A stretch of 64,000 bases of DNA. Origin: Levilactobacillus wangkuiensis (GTDB taxonomy: Bacteria; Bacillota; Bacilli; Lactobacillales; Lactobacillaceae). Positions 41,248 to 49,075 of this stretch are shown here, piece after piece. The position numbers and the translations under genes are program-made. Location: contig NZ_BOLM01000006.1 of assembly GCF_016861605.1 (NCBI RefSeq), positions 124,001-188,000 of the forward strand. Reading direction: 5' to 3'. Under the pieces are notes generated by a model. It saw only the letters and a program-made list of their open reading frames with translations. It was not told the DNA's origin and made no database searches. Numbering within the stretch: position 1 is the stretch's first letter; each line of letters starts with the position of its first letter.

Positions 41248-41717
41248 AGTTCTTGACTCAAAACAAACTGCTCGCCGTATTGACCGTATCGTCGTCGACC
41301 TGTGTCTTCATAACCGGCTTTCTCGTAGAGTTTCTGTGCCGGTAAATTTCCATGATCCACTGACAAGGTTAAGCTGGTTGCACTCGGAAAACGTTCCCGC
41401 ACAAACTGCGGTAACGCCTGTAGCATCTGACGAGCAAAGCCTTGTCCCCGGTGATTCTCTGCAATTGAAAGCGAGCGAATTAAAATCGCGGTTGTCGGAT
41501 CAGCCCCGACCTCTTGGACATCCTCATTTCTAATCAGAACGAAAAAACCAACCATTTCATCATCGGCTAAAACCATCAGTGGAAACCGGTCCGGATTATC
41601 CAATGCAATCGCCAAAGCTTGTTGTGGCGTGGCCGTGAAGGTGGCATCTGCTAGCTGGTAGTTGGCGATTCGGTCGCGGTCTTCTTGATTATTTTGATAA
41701 ACTTCTAATTTTAGCAT
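41244..41717 (-). CDS. GNAT-family N-acetyltransferase
   Basis: About 157 residues from the ATG at 41717 (GGAG 7 nt upstream). The acetyl-CoA-binding motif A is HRGQGFARQMLQAL (R/Q-x-x-G-x-G/A, about residues 92-105), followed by LSVDHGNLPAQKLYEKAGY, the usual C-terminal signature. Substrate unknown. A parS-like site lies directly upstream. Confidence 0.9.
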   Translation of the reverse strand: MLKLEVYQNNQEDRDRIANYQLADATFTATPQQALAIALDNPDRFPLMVLADDEMVGFFVLIRNEDVQEVGADPTTAILIRSLSIAENHRGQGFARQMLQALPQFVRERFPSATSLTLSVDHGNLPAQKLYEKAGYEDTGRRRYGQYGEQFVLSQEL

Positions 41718-41735
41718 GCCATTTCTCCACTCGAA

Positions 41736-41751
41736 TGTTCCACATGAAACA
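41736..41751. promoter_or_regulatory. parS: parS-like site 6 (weaker)
   Basis: TGTTCCACATGAAACA has two mismatches to consensus but keeps the dyad. Unlike the other sites it lies upstream of a gene. Confidence 0.55.
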
Positions 41752-41828
41752 TTCACTCTGTTTTAGTTATCTTGATTCTAGTGAAATTAGCACCTAAAAA
41801 CAAGTAAGCTATTCTCCTAAAGTACATC

Positions 41829-41862
41829 AAAGGCCCAATCCATCTGCGTGGATTGGGCCTTT
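41829..41862 (-). terminator. Intrinsic terminator
   Basis: AAAGGCCCAATCCA pairs with TGGATTGGGCCTTT after the secreted-protein pair 41878-42882. Confidence 0.75.
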
Positions 41863-41877
41863 ACTTGATCAAAAATG

Positions 41878-42360
41878 CTATTGCTTATAGAGATAAGTCG
41901 TGTGGTTATCAACTCGCGGATACATCTCTAACGCCTTTTTTCCATTATGACGAACTAGCTTCAAGTAGAGGATAGAGGCATATGCAAGCTTACTCTTCGT
42001 CTTGACCGCCGTTGGATAAATCTCGTATCGCTTGGTCTTGTAGCGGTAGTCAATGTCACGAATTTCTTTCTTTAGAAAGTGAATGGTCTTGGACTTCCGC
42101 TTCCCTTGAAAATCCACTTTCTGTGAATACGTATGCTTTTTGAACGAGTAGCTCCAGCGCACCTTTTTATTATTCTCGCCATTGTACTCGGTATATCCCT
42201 TAGTCCGCCACGTCCCCCACAATGGCTTAGGAATGGACTTGTACGTCTTGTAGTTCTTGGCGTTATTAGTAGCGGCGCTGGCTGGTTGAGAGACTGAAGT
42301 CACAGCTCCAACTAGTCCTAGGCTTAAGACTACTGCCAGTACTAAATGCTTGATTTTCAT
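41878..42360 (-). CDS. Small secreted protein, PKxLRGTW family (member H)
   Basis: A 160-residue protein with a signal peptide (MKIKHLVLAVVLSLGLVG, cleavage near ASA-A) and SIPKPLWGTWRTKGY at about residues 43-57 (Arg replaced by Trp). GGAGGGGAA precedes the ATG. It is a clear paralogue of the next gene upstream (member I): same signal start MKIKHLV, WRTKGYTEY / WQTKGYTKY, KTIHFLKKEI / KTIHFPKNQV, LKLVRHNGKKAL / LKPVRRNGKRAL. The segment KVRWSYSFKK is nearly the same as the peptide encoded by the first CRISPR spacer at 43085. Function unknown. Confidence 0.85.
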   Translation of the reverse strand: MKIKHLVLAVVLSLGLVGAVTSVSQPASAATNNAKNYKTYKSIPKPLWGTWRTKGYTEYNGENNKKVRWSYSFKKHTYSQKVDFQGKRKSKTIHFLKKEIRDIDYRYKTKRYEIYPTAVKTKSKLAYASILYLKLVRHNGKKALEMYPRVDNHTTYLYKQ

Positions 42361-42396
42361 GATTTCCCCTCCAATGGGTTACTTAATAGATAGAAT

Positions 42397-42882
42397 CTAC
42401 TTTCGGTAGAAATAAGTCATCTTGGTACCACCAATTGGGTAAAGGGCCAGAGCTCGTTTTCCATTACGACGGACTGGCTTTAGCGTTAAGTATGATGCGT
42501 AGGCCTTCTTGGCATCGGACATCTTCCCGCCTGGAAAAACGTCGTAAACCTTTCTTTGCTTCTCATACCACATACCACCAACTTGGTTCTTGGGGAAGTG
42601 AATGGTCTTAGACTTTACGCTACCACCTTTAAACTTCATGATTAGTGTATATGAGTTCTTATTAAATTTGTATGTAGCATTAGACTTGATTCCCTTACGA
42701 TATTTAGTGTATCCCTTGGTTTGCCAAGTACCACGCAAAGCTTTCGGCATGGTTTTATACTTTCGAAAATTCTTATTACTAGTAGTCACGGCACGCGCTG
42801 GCTGTGCAGCTGATATAGTCGTAGCCATCCCCGCAACACCAAAACATACTGCGACAGCAGCTACAAGATGTTTAATTTTCAT
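42397..42882 (-). CDS. Small secreted protein, PKxLRGTW family (member I)
   Basis: About 161 residues from the ATG at 42882 (GGAGGG 7 nt upstream). Signal peptide cleavage is likely near ARA-V; the motif TMPKALRGTWQTKGY is canonical. It lies 36 bp upstream of member H in one leftward operon and is its tandem duplicate. A TATAAT box lies about 60 bp upstream. The mature protein is very Lys-rich and has no Cys. Function unknown. Confidence 0.85.
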   Translation of the reverse strand: MKIKHLVAAVAVCFGVAGMATTISAAQPARAVTTSNKNFRKYKTMPKALRGTWQTKGYTKYRKGIKSNATYKFNKNSYTLIMKFKGGSVKSKTIHFPKNQVGGMWYEKQRKVYDVFPGGKMSDAKKAYASYLTLKPVRRNGKRALALYPIGGTKMTYFYRK

Positions 42883-43056
42883 TGTATATCCCTCCATCTA
42901 GAAATGATTGTTACTTACCAACTCACGCCATAATTATAGCACAACGTTAACTGTCGAAATGTAAAAATATTTTCGTACTCATATTCTACAAATAGAGAAA
43001 TACTTAGCTTTCTTACTTTTGAATGACACATTAATTCAAATAATTGGACTTACAAT

Positions 43057-43267
43057 TAATCGCCCCCACATCCGTGGGGAATACTAAGGTTAGATGGACT
43101 TACACCTTTAAAAAGAAGGATCACCCCCGCATCCGCGGGGAATACGGTCAAGCTGACGCATCGCATCGACCACCTCAAGGATCACCCCCGCATCCGCGGG
43201 GAATACCCTTTCCATATTTTCGTAATTTAAATTTAGATAGGATCACCCCCGCATCCGCGGGGAATAC
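43057..43267 (-). CRISPR. Orphan type I-E CRISPR mini-array 1: 4 repeats, 3 spacers
   Basis: 28-bp repeats start at 43057, 43118, 43179 and 43240, with 33-bp spacers at 43085-43117, 43146-43178 and 43207-43239. The repeat (+ strand) starts GGATCACCCCCGCATC and ends GGGGAATAC; the 43057 copy is degenerate, marking the distal end. By analogy with other I-E arrays, transcription is leftward from the leader at 43268. No cas genes occur in the window. Spacer 1 encodes KVRWTYTFKK, almost the same as part of the protein at 41878. Confidence 0.95.
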
Positions 43268-43392
43268 ACTAAGCAAACGCCGTCATACCGCACTTTAAAA
43301 ATCACCCCAACCCGGTTTTCATTTAACTTGTGTTCCAAGCATACAGCAGCCCTCCCCCAACCACAATCAATTTCTTTGCCGCTATAGCGAAA
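43268..43392 (-). promoter_or_regulatory. CRISPR leader 1
   Basis: About 125 bp after the last repeat, closely similar to leader 2 at 44552-44675 (shared blocks AAACGCCGTCA, CGGTTTTCATTTAACTT, GCATACAGCAGCCCTCCC and CAATTTCTTTGCCGCTATAG). The conserved position beside both arrays identifies it as the leader. Confidence 0.75.
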
Positions 43393-43504
43393 GCCTTAAC
43401 CACTTTAAGCCAACATCAATTTCTCAGTGTTTAACCTCAGATTTTTTTACCTCAACAGCGTATACTTAGAGTAGTTAAGGTGCCACTTTTAGGAGGAGCT
43501 ACAT

Positions 43505-44356
43505 ATGAAACTTAAGAACATTCTAGTTACTATAGGTGCAATTGGACTCGGGTTAGCCCTAACCGGTGGCGTCACAGCAGCGGCTAGTACCAGCTACGTC
43601 AACGCCAAGTCTGGGAATTTTTTGATAGCTAAGAAAAAAATTGTTCTTGCTAAAACCAAGTACAAAAAGGCCTTCACTATTCTCAAAGGCACCATCGTTC
43701 AAATCAGCGGTGTCACCACGCTTAACGGAAAACGCATCATGGACATTCAAATGAATTCGCTCAGTTACCATTTACGAAAGAGCTATGTTGGGAAAAATGA
43801 GACCTCGACGCGAAATATCGTTATGAAAAAAACTAATTTCAAAAAAGTCTCAGTTCCCCAGTATCTCCGGTACTACAGTACACAAAAATCCTATCCAGAA
43901 AACATTGGATTAAATGCGACTCAGGATGGCAGCCTCTTTGCCGGACTGAAGTATCCAGACGCTAACGACGAAAGCACGGCTAAAGCCGCTCGCATTCACG
44001 TCAGCAGTGATGGTTATCTCGAGTACTACGCTAACACTGATGTCTTTAGCGTAGGCGTCGACCCCAAACCCACGACTTCCGTCAAAGTTACCAAAGCTGC
44101 ACTCCCTTCAGGCAGTGGAAAAACCTACCTCTACACCAAGCAAGCCGTTCCTAGTGCAATTGGTAAGCGTATCAGCAAGTCTGGTAGCGCTCAGTATCTG
44201 ACAGTGATTAAGCGCCAGTATACAACTTACACGACAACTTACACCACTGAGCGTAATAAGGACGTAACCAGCAGCGTCCACGTCTCTTGCGGCTATCTGG
44301 TAAACGGCACGCATTACTACATGCCGACTGCTATTTTCTTCCCTCAATCCAACTAA
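43505..44356 (+). CDS. Secreted protein related to the 39989 product, unknown function
   Basis: A 283-residue protein with a signal peptide (MKLKNILVTIGAIGLGLALTG..., cleavage near NAK or ASA). The mature part is Lys/Thr/Tyr/Ser-rich and beta-like. Its middle and C-terminal sections align with the protein at 39989 (IHVSSDGYLEYY...TTSVKVTK...TYLYTKQA). AGGAGG precedes the ATG; TATACT at 43461-43466 is the likely -10. It sits alone between two CRISPR mini-arrays, which is unusual for a surface-protein gene. Confidence 0.7.
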   Translation: MKLKNILVTIGAIGLGLALTGGVTAAASTSYVNAKSGNFLIAKKKIVLAKTKYKKAFTILKGTIVQISGVTTLNGKRIMDIQMNSLSYHLRKSYVGKNETSTRNIVMKKTNFKKVSVPQYLRYYSTQKSYPENIGLNATQDGSLFAGLKYPDANDESTAKAARIHVSSDGYLEYYANTDVFSVGVDPKPTTSVKVTKAALPSGSGKTYLYTKQAVPSAIGKRISKSGSAQYLTVIKRQYTTYTTTYTTERNKDVTSSVHVSCGYLVNGTHYYMPTAIFFPQSN

Positions 44357-44366
44357 TCTTGTTTGT

Positions 44367-44401
44367 AAAAGGCCAGTTCTCTGTGTGAGGACTGGCCTTT
44401 T
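44367..44401 (+). terminator. Intrinsic terminator
   Basis: AAAAGGCCAGT pairs with ACTGGCCTTTT after the secreted-protein gene; its last T touches the degenerate first repeat of array 2. Confidence 0.8.
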
Positions 44402-44551
44402 GATTCACCCCCACATTCGCGGGGAATACAAAATTGAAGAGAACTTTGACCGCTACATCAAGGGATCACCCCCGCATCCGCGGGGAATACTGCCCACTTA
44501 GCACTGCTAAGGGCTTCATCTGAGGATCACCCCCGCATCCGCGGGGAATAC
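44402..44551 (-). CRISPR. Orphan type I-E CRISPR mini-array 2: 3 repeats, 2 spacers
   Basis: 28-bp repeats at 44402, 44463 and 44524 enclose 33-bp spacers at 44430-44462 and 44491-44523. Repeats 2 and 3 are identical to those of array 1; the first (44402) is degenerate (GATTCACCCCCACATT at its start), so it is the distal end. Its leader lies at 44552. No cas genes are near. Confidence 0.95.
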
Positions 44552-44675
44552 ACTAAACAAACGCCGTCACACCGCACTTTGAAAATCACCAAAACTCGGT
44601 TTTCATTTAACTTCTACCTAAGCATACAGCAGCCCTCCCACAACCACAATCAATTTCTTTGCCGCTATAGCGAAA
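44552..44675 (-). promoter_or_regulatory. CRISPR leader 2
   Basis: About 124 bp homologous to leader 1 over its whole length with scattered substitutions, implying duplication of an array-plus-leader unit. Confidence 0.75.
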
Positions 44676-44802
44676 CGTTCTTCCAGCCCGCGATTCCTCC
44701 ATTTTTGACAGCTTACCAGCAAATTTAACGGTATCCGTTCACATAACTGCTATACTAATACATGTCTTTCATAAATCCCATAACGGCATAAGGAGTTCCA
44801 GT

Positions 44803-45972
44803 ATGAATAAAATTTTACAAGAACAGTTCTTCGTCGATGACCTTTCCGACGACCAGAAGACTGTCATCACCAATATCAACGACTACATCAAACAAGGCCT
44901 GAAGGGCGACACGGCTTCCGTTGCCGTCATCGAAGGCGCGGCTGGGACCGGGAAGTCCGTCGTTTTGATGGAATTGGTCCGTCAGTACATGACCGACCGC
45001 CACTACCGGACGTCACTGGTGGTCAACCATCCCGAGCTGTACAAGGCCTACCGGGACCTGGCCGAATCCATCCCCAACATGAAGGCTAGTGAGATTCGCC
45101 GGCCAACCTCTTTGATCAACTACGCGCAAAAGAATCACAAAAAATACGATATCATCTTCGTGGATGAAGCCCATCTGCTTTACTCCAAATCAGAACCCTA
45201 CGCGCACTACCGCGGGCAAAACCAGTTAACCGACTTGATGGCTTTGGCCAAGGTCGTCGTGGTCGTTTACGATTTCGACCAAGTCTTCCAGTCCAAGATG
45301 TACTGGGACCGGCCACTGCTCGACAAGACCATTGGCAATCATCCCCACAAGCAATTTAACATGAACTTCCAATACCGGATGGTCGCCAGCGACGAACAGG
45401 TCGACTGGATGGACGATTTGACCGCTGAAAAGCCCCTGAAGCCCTTCCCCGACAACAGCGACTTCGAATTTAAAATGTTCGACACCGCGGGCGAGCTGTT
45501 TGAAAATATCAAGAAGCGCAACAAGGAAGTCGGCATGAGCCGGGTCGTTGCCACCTCTGGTTTCCCTCGAATCGACGGACGCCACAACGTGGAAATGGAT
45601 TCGTTCAGCCTGCCCTGGGACGAATGGGACCCGCAACGGACCCACTGGGCCAAGCGGGAAGGCTCCATCACCCAGGTCGGCACGATTTACACGCTGCAAG
45701 GCTTCGACCTGAACTACGTCGGCATGATCATCGGCCCCTCATTCGGTTACGACAAAGCGACCGATACCATGACCATTATCCCCGAAAAATATTCTCACAA
45801 GGAAATTTTCAAGAAGCGTAAGGATATGAAATTCTCACGCGACGAATACAAGGACTTCATCGCCAACGTCCTCAACGTGTTGATGAAGCGCGGGAAGTAC
45901 GGCCTGTACTTGACGGCCTACGATGACGACCTGCGCCAACGGTTGTTGGAATTGGGACAAGAAACCAAGTAA
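44803..45972 (+). CDS. DUF2075-family P-loop ATPase/helicase-like protein
   Basis: A 389-residue protein. The Walker A motif is IEGAAGTGKSVVLM (about residues 43-56) and Walker B is DIIFVDEAHLLYS (about 115-127), with a glutamine/arginine motif NFQYRM and a C-terminal GTIYTLQGFDLNYVG block diagnostic for DUF2075 (Schlafen group 3-like helicase domain). It is a nucleic-acid-dependent ATPase of unknown role; some relatives sit in defence islands. AAGGAG precedes the ATG. Single gene, placed between CRISPR array 2 and a house-keeping region. Confidence 0.85.
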   Translation: MNKILQEQFFVDDLSDDQKTVITNINDYIKQGLKGDTASVAVIEGAAGTGKSVVLMELVRQYMTDRHYRTSLVVNHPELYKAYRDLAESIPNMKASEIRRPTSLINYAQKNHKKYDIIFVDEAHLLYSKSEPYAHYRGQNQLTDLMALAKVVVVVYDFDQVFQSKMYWDRPLLDKTIGNHPHKQFNMNFQYRMVASDEQVDWMDDLTAEKPLKPFPDNSDFEFKMFDTAGELFENIKKRNKEVGMSRVVATSGFPRIDGRHNVEMDSFSLPWDEWDPQRTHWAKREGSITQVGTIYTLQGFDLNYVGMIIGPSFGYDKATDTMTIIPEKYSHKEIFKKRKDMKFSRDEYKDFIANVLNVLMKRGKYGLYLTAYDDDLRQRLLELGQETK

Positions 45973-45987
45973 TTTACAGTTGAACGA

Positions 45988-46025
45988 ATAGCCCCGCTGC
46001 GTTTTTTCTACGCAGTGGGGCTATT
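45988..46025 (+). terminator. Intrinsic terminator
   Basis: AATAGCCCCGCTGCGT pairs with ACGCAGTGGGGCTATT after the DUF2075 gene. Confidence 0.8.
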
Positions 46026-46054
46026 TGATTACGGATTTAATTTTAAAACCAAAC

Positions 46055-46219
46055 TCATTCATCCAAAACAACAATCACAATTTCCATCGCAATCGCAAAA
46101 ACCACGATTGCCAGCAGGACCACCCCCACCAGAATAACCAGCCACCATTGCCGGTGACGCACGCCATAGACGATAGCGAGGACTAGCAGAATCAGTACAA
46201 GCACCACGACAAACACCAT
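46055..46219 (-). CDS. Very small two-helix membrane protein, 54 residues
   Basis: The ATG at 46219 follows GGGGGAG at about 6 nt. The product MVFVVVLVLILLVLAIVYGV-RHRQ-WWLVILVGVVLLAIVVF... consists of two transmembrane helices joined by a short basic turn, ending VLDE. It is convergent with the DUF2075 gene. Such tiny proteins are often membrane stress peptides, but no function can be read here. Confidence 0.6.
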   Translation of the reverse strand: MVFVVVLVLILLVLAIVYGVRHRQWWLVILVGVVLLAIVVFAIAMEIVIVVLDE

Positions 46220-46381
46220 GGGCGACTCCCCCTTTTATTCAATCTATTATTGATTCAAATTGTACACCTATTTACCAATTATCAATCGTTAATTTTTCCA
46301 ATTTCGGTTCTCCGTCCTTGACTGTAACGTTACGGCATAGTTTAGACTGAGTTTATCTTGAACAAACAAAGGAGACCGCTC

Positions 46382-46810
46382 ATGACAAACGAAACTGATA
46401 CCTTAACCGCTAAAATTATCGACCTGGAAAAGGGAGCCCTAGACAAATGGTTCAAGGGGGATACCTCTGGTTACCTCACCCTATGGTCACAGACCAACTT
46501 TTCCTACTTCGACAGCTCTAAGCCGCACCGCGTCGACACCTATGCCGAAATCAAGCAGTTTGTCCTGGCTCACGTTGAGGGCAAGCTCTTCGCTGACTCC
46601 TACGACTTCGAGAACCCCCGGGTGCAGATCAACCGCGATATGGCCGTCTTGACCTACCAGCTGTACGCCAAGACCTCGCTGAACGACATGCGCTACAACT
46701 GCATTGAAGTCTACGAACGCGAGGGTGACGACTGGAAAGTGGTCCACTCCACTTGGTCCTTCATCCGGCCAATGGACATGAACTTTGGTCAAACGAAAAC
46801 TTTAGTCTAA
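46382..46810 (+). CDS. NTF2-like/SnoaL-type protein
   Basis: About 142 residues from the ATG at 46382 (AAAGGAG upstream). The cone-shaped NTF2 fold pattern is clear: LEKGALDKWFKGDTSGYLTLW at the N-terminus, DTYAEIKQFV, then strands VQINRDMAVLTYQLYA and GDDWKVVHSTWSF typical of DUF4440/ketosteroid isomerase-like proteins. Cytosolic; an isomerase, hydrolase or ligand-binding role is possible and unknown here. Own terminator follows. Confidence 0.75.
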   Translation: MTNETDTLTAKIIDLEKGALDKWFKGDTSGYLTLWSQTNFSYFDSSKPHRVDTYAEIKQFVLAHVEGKLFADSYDFENPRVQINRDMAVLTYQLYAKTSLNDMRYNCIEVYEREGDDWKVVHSTWSFIRPMDMNFGQTKTLV

Positions 46811-46818
46811 ACCATGAC

Positions 46819-46855
46819 AAAGGGCGTTGCAGAAAATCCTGCAACGCCCTTTTCG
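46819..46855. terminator. Bidirectional terminator
   Basis: AAAGGGCGTTGCAG pairs with CTGCAACGCCCTTTT between convergent genes. Confidence 0.8.
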
Positions 46856-46856
46856 T

Positions 46857-48176
46857 TTACCCATTCTGTTGATGCCAGGCTTTAATCTGCGCCAACCGGT
46901 CCTTGAACCGCTGCTCATGACCTTCACTCGTTGGCAAATAATATTCATGCCCTTCCAAGGAAGGCGGCATGGTCTTCATCGTCGTCAATTTATCCTTGGC
47001 GTAGTGCGCCAGCTCGTAACCCTTGCCATACCCTAAGTCTTTCATCAGCTTAGTTGGGGCGTTGCGAATCTGGAGCGGCACGGGATCATTGGCCGTCTGT
47101 TTCACGTCCTTGGCCGCCGCGAGCCGCGCCTTGTAAATGGCGTTGGACTTCGGCGCCAGCGACAGGTACGTCACCGCCTCCACTAGGTGAATGTCACACT
47201 CGGGCATCCCCAGAAACTGGCAGGCTTGGAACACATTGATGGCCACGTTAAGCGCATTGGTATCCGCCAACCCAACGTCCTCGCTGGCAAAGCGCACCAA
47301 CCGTCGCGCAATGTACAGCGGGTCTTCGCCGCCCTCCAGCATCCGCGACAGCCAGTAAATGGCCGCATCGGTATCACTGTTACGCATCGACTTGTGGAGC
47401 GCGGAAATGATGTTGTAGTGCTCTTCGCCATTTTTATCGTAGAGCACGAACTTTTTCGTGATCAATTGACTCAGGTCGGCCATGGTAACCGTCGTCGCCT
47501 GCTCGCCCTTGTCGCCGTTTAAAATGGCCATCTCCAGGACGTTCAGCGCCATCCGGGCATCCCCGTCCGCAAAATTCGCGATGGCCTGAATCTCGTCGTC
47601 GCCAATCTTGATTTTCTGTTTACCAAAACCTTCAGGGTTGTGGAGCGCATTTTCAATCAGCGTGACGATGTCAGCTTGCTTCAACGCCTTGAGCACAAAC
47701 ACCTTGCAGCGTGAGAGCAAAGCCGAGTTGATTTCAAACGACGGGTTCTCCGTGGTCGCGCCAATCAGAATGATGCTCCCGCGTTCAACGTACGGCAAAA
47801 AAGCATCCTGCTGGGCCTTGTTAAACCGGTGGATTTCGTCCACGAAGACCATGGTCTGCTGGCCAATCTCGCGGTCCAGCTCGGCCTGTTTCATAATCTT
47901 TTTAATTTTACTGATGCTACTGTCGACTGCACTGAAGCTCAGGAAACTGGACTTCGTCTTGCGGGCAATGATCTCCGCCAGGGTCGTCTTCCCCACACCC
48001 GGTGGCCCCCAGAAAATCATGGACGACACTTGGTCATTTTCAATAATTTCGCGTAAAATCTTGCCCGGTCCTAGCAAATGCTGTTGCCCAACGAACTGGT
48101 CCAAGTCCTTGGGCCGCACGCGACTCGCCAACGGCGTATTCTCTGGTCGACCGGCAAATAATGATTCTTGTTTCAT
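46857..48176 (-). CDS. rarA: Replication-associated recombination protein A
   Basis: A 439-residue AAA+ ATPase. Walker A FWGPPGVGKTTLAE (about residues 54-67), Walker B VFVDEIHRFNKAQQD (about 107-121), sensor ATTENPSF and the C-terminal clamp/tetramer domain (ARRLVRFASEDVG) are complete. RarA/MgsA acts at stalled replication forks with SSB and clamp loader relatives. In many Firmicutes it neighbours the 6S RNA gene, but I found no convincing 6S RNA next to it here. Confidence 0.95.
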   Translation of the reverse strand: MKQESLFAGRPENTPLASRVRPKDLDQFVGQQHLLGPGKILREIIENDQVSSMIFWGPPGVGKTTLAEIIARKTKSSFLSFSAVDSSISKIKKIMKQAELDREIGQQTMVFVDEIHRFNKAQQDAFLPYVERGSIILIGATTENPSFEINSALLSRCKVFVLKALKQADIVTLIENALHNPEGFGKQKIKIGDDEIQAIANFADGDARMALNVLEMAILNGDKGEQATTVTMADLSQLITKKFVLYDKNGEEHYNIISALHKSMRNSDTDAAIYWLSRMLEGGEDPLYIARRLVRFASEDVGLADTNALNVAINVFQACQFLGMPECDIHLVEAVTYLSLAPKSNAIYKARLAAAKDVKQTANDPVPLQIRNAPTKLMKDLGYGKGYELAHYAKDKLTTMKTMPPSLEGHEYYLPTSEGHEQRFKDRLAQIKAWHQQNG

Positions 48177-48379
48177 GGCACATCCACCCCACTTTCAAAC
48201 CCAATAACCGACTCACTATCTGCCATACTAAACTATGACGTTACGTGACAGTCAATGAATTGGGTGGGGGTTTAGCTAAAAAGTTACGACGAACCATATT
48301 TCTGCAGATCCTTATTTCCATTTATTCTGTCTCAAACTTTATCTCCTAGCTCAAAGCAGACTTCCCAGCAATCCGCATT

Positions 48380-48407
48380 TTAAACAAGCACTTAACTTTC
48401 GTATACT
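48380..48407 (+). promoter_or_regulatory. Promoter of the 48433 secreted-protein gene
   Basis: TTAAAC, 16 bp, TATACT; same TATACT and spacer length as upstream of 1083 and 60859. Confidence 0.55.
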
Positions 48408-48432
48408 AAAGCCACTAAGGAGGGGAATCATT

Positions 48433-48990
48433 TTGAAAAACTTACATATTAAGGTACTGCTGGTATTACTCGCCACCACCGGTCTCCTGGGGGTCACAAC
48501 GACCTCGGCCAACGCAGAAACCGTTTGGACCTTTGGCACGAAACGCAGTCTGCGCACGGCACCAAAGGCTTTGCGCGGTACCTGGTACGGGTTTGAACTT
48601 TCCCAAGATAAGCACCCCAAGAAGCTAGTCGTTAACAAGAAATCCTTCACCGTGAAGACAACTAAAGGTATTCGTACCATCAAGTATGCCAAATCAATGA
48701 TGTGGTCGCGTAAAGCGAAAAACCACCCTAACGTTGATTTGCGCAAACCGTTCAAAGGCTGGTACTACTTCGCCATCAATCTAAAACCTAGCTCAGATCT
48801 CAAAGCTTCACAATTCTACTGCGGGCAAGTTCTCCCAGTTACGTACAAGCATCACCCAGCTCTAGCCTATGTGCCCGTTGTCAGCGAAAACTCGTCTAAG
48901 GTCATGCTCCTAACCAAGAAGAAATATAACCATCCCGTTTACAAGAGCACTAAGCATATGACTGTCATCAATTTTTACGGTGGCAAATAA
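48433..48990 (+). CDS. Small secreted protein, PKxLRGTW family (member J)
   Basis: A 185-residue protein, the longest member. The start is TTG at 48433, preceded by AAGGAGGGG. The signal peptide ends near ANA-E and the motif is TAPKALRGTWYGFEL at about residues 37-51. It is the sister of member D at 15085, sharing LVVNKKSF-type strands, the GWYYFAI block, the VTYKHH segment and the TVINFYGGK ending. Rich in Lys, Tyr and Trp; one Cys (FYCGQ). Monocistronic. Function unknown. Confidence 0.8.
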   Translation: MKNLHIKVLLVLLATTGLLGVTTTSANAETVWTFGTKRSLRTAPKALRGTWYGFELSQDKHPKKLVVNKKSFTVKTTKGIRTIKYAKSMMWSRKAKNHPNVDLRKPFKGWYYFAINLKPSSDLKASQFYCGQVLPVTYKHHPALAYVPVVSENSSKVMLLTKKKYNHPVYKSTKHMTVINFYGGK

Positions 48991-49025
48991 GGTTATCTTA
49001 ATTACCAAAAATCCCAATACACCTC

Positions 49026-49053
49026 AAAAAGGCCCGGCACATGCCTGGCCTTT
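49026..49053. terminator. Terminator between convergent genes
   Basis: AAAGGCC-CGG...CCT-GGCCTTT hairpin between member J and the sortase operon. Confidence 0.7.
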
Positions 49054-49075
49054 ACTGTATCCATTTAACGATCAT

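Noticed and set aside
43044-43298. An 84-codon frame running through CRISPR array 1
   Set aside because: It consists of repeats and spacers; the only meaningful part is the family-like peptide encoded by spacer 1.
48177-48379. A 6S RNA gene next to rarA
   Set aside because: This position is common for 6S in Firmicutes, but no long rod-like pairing with a central bubble could be found in the intergenic sequence.
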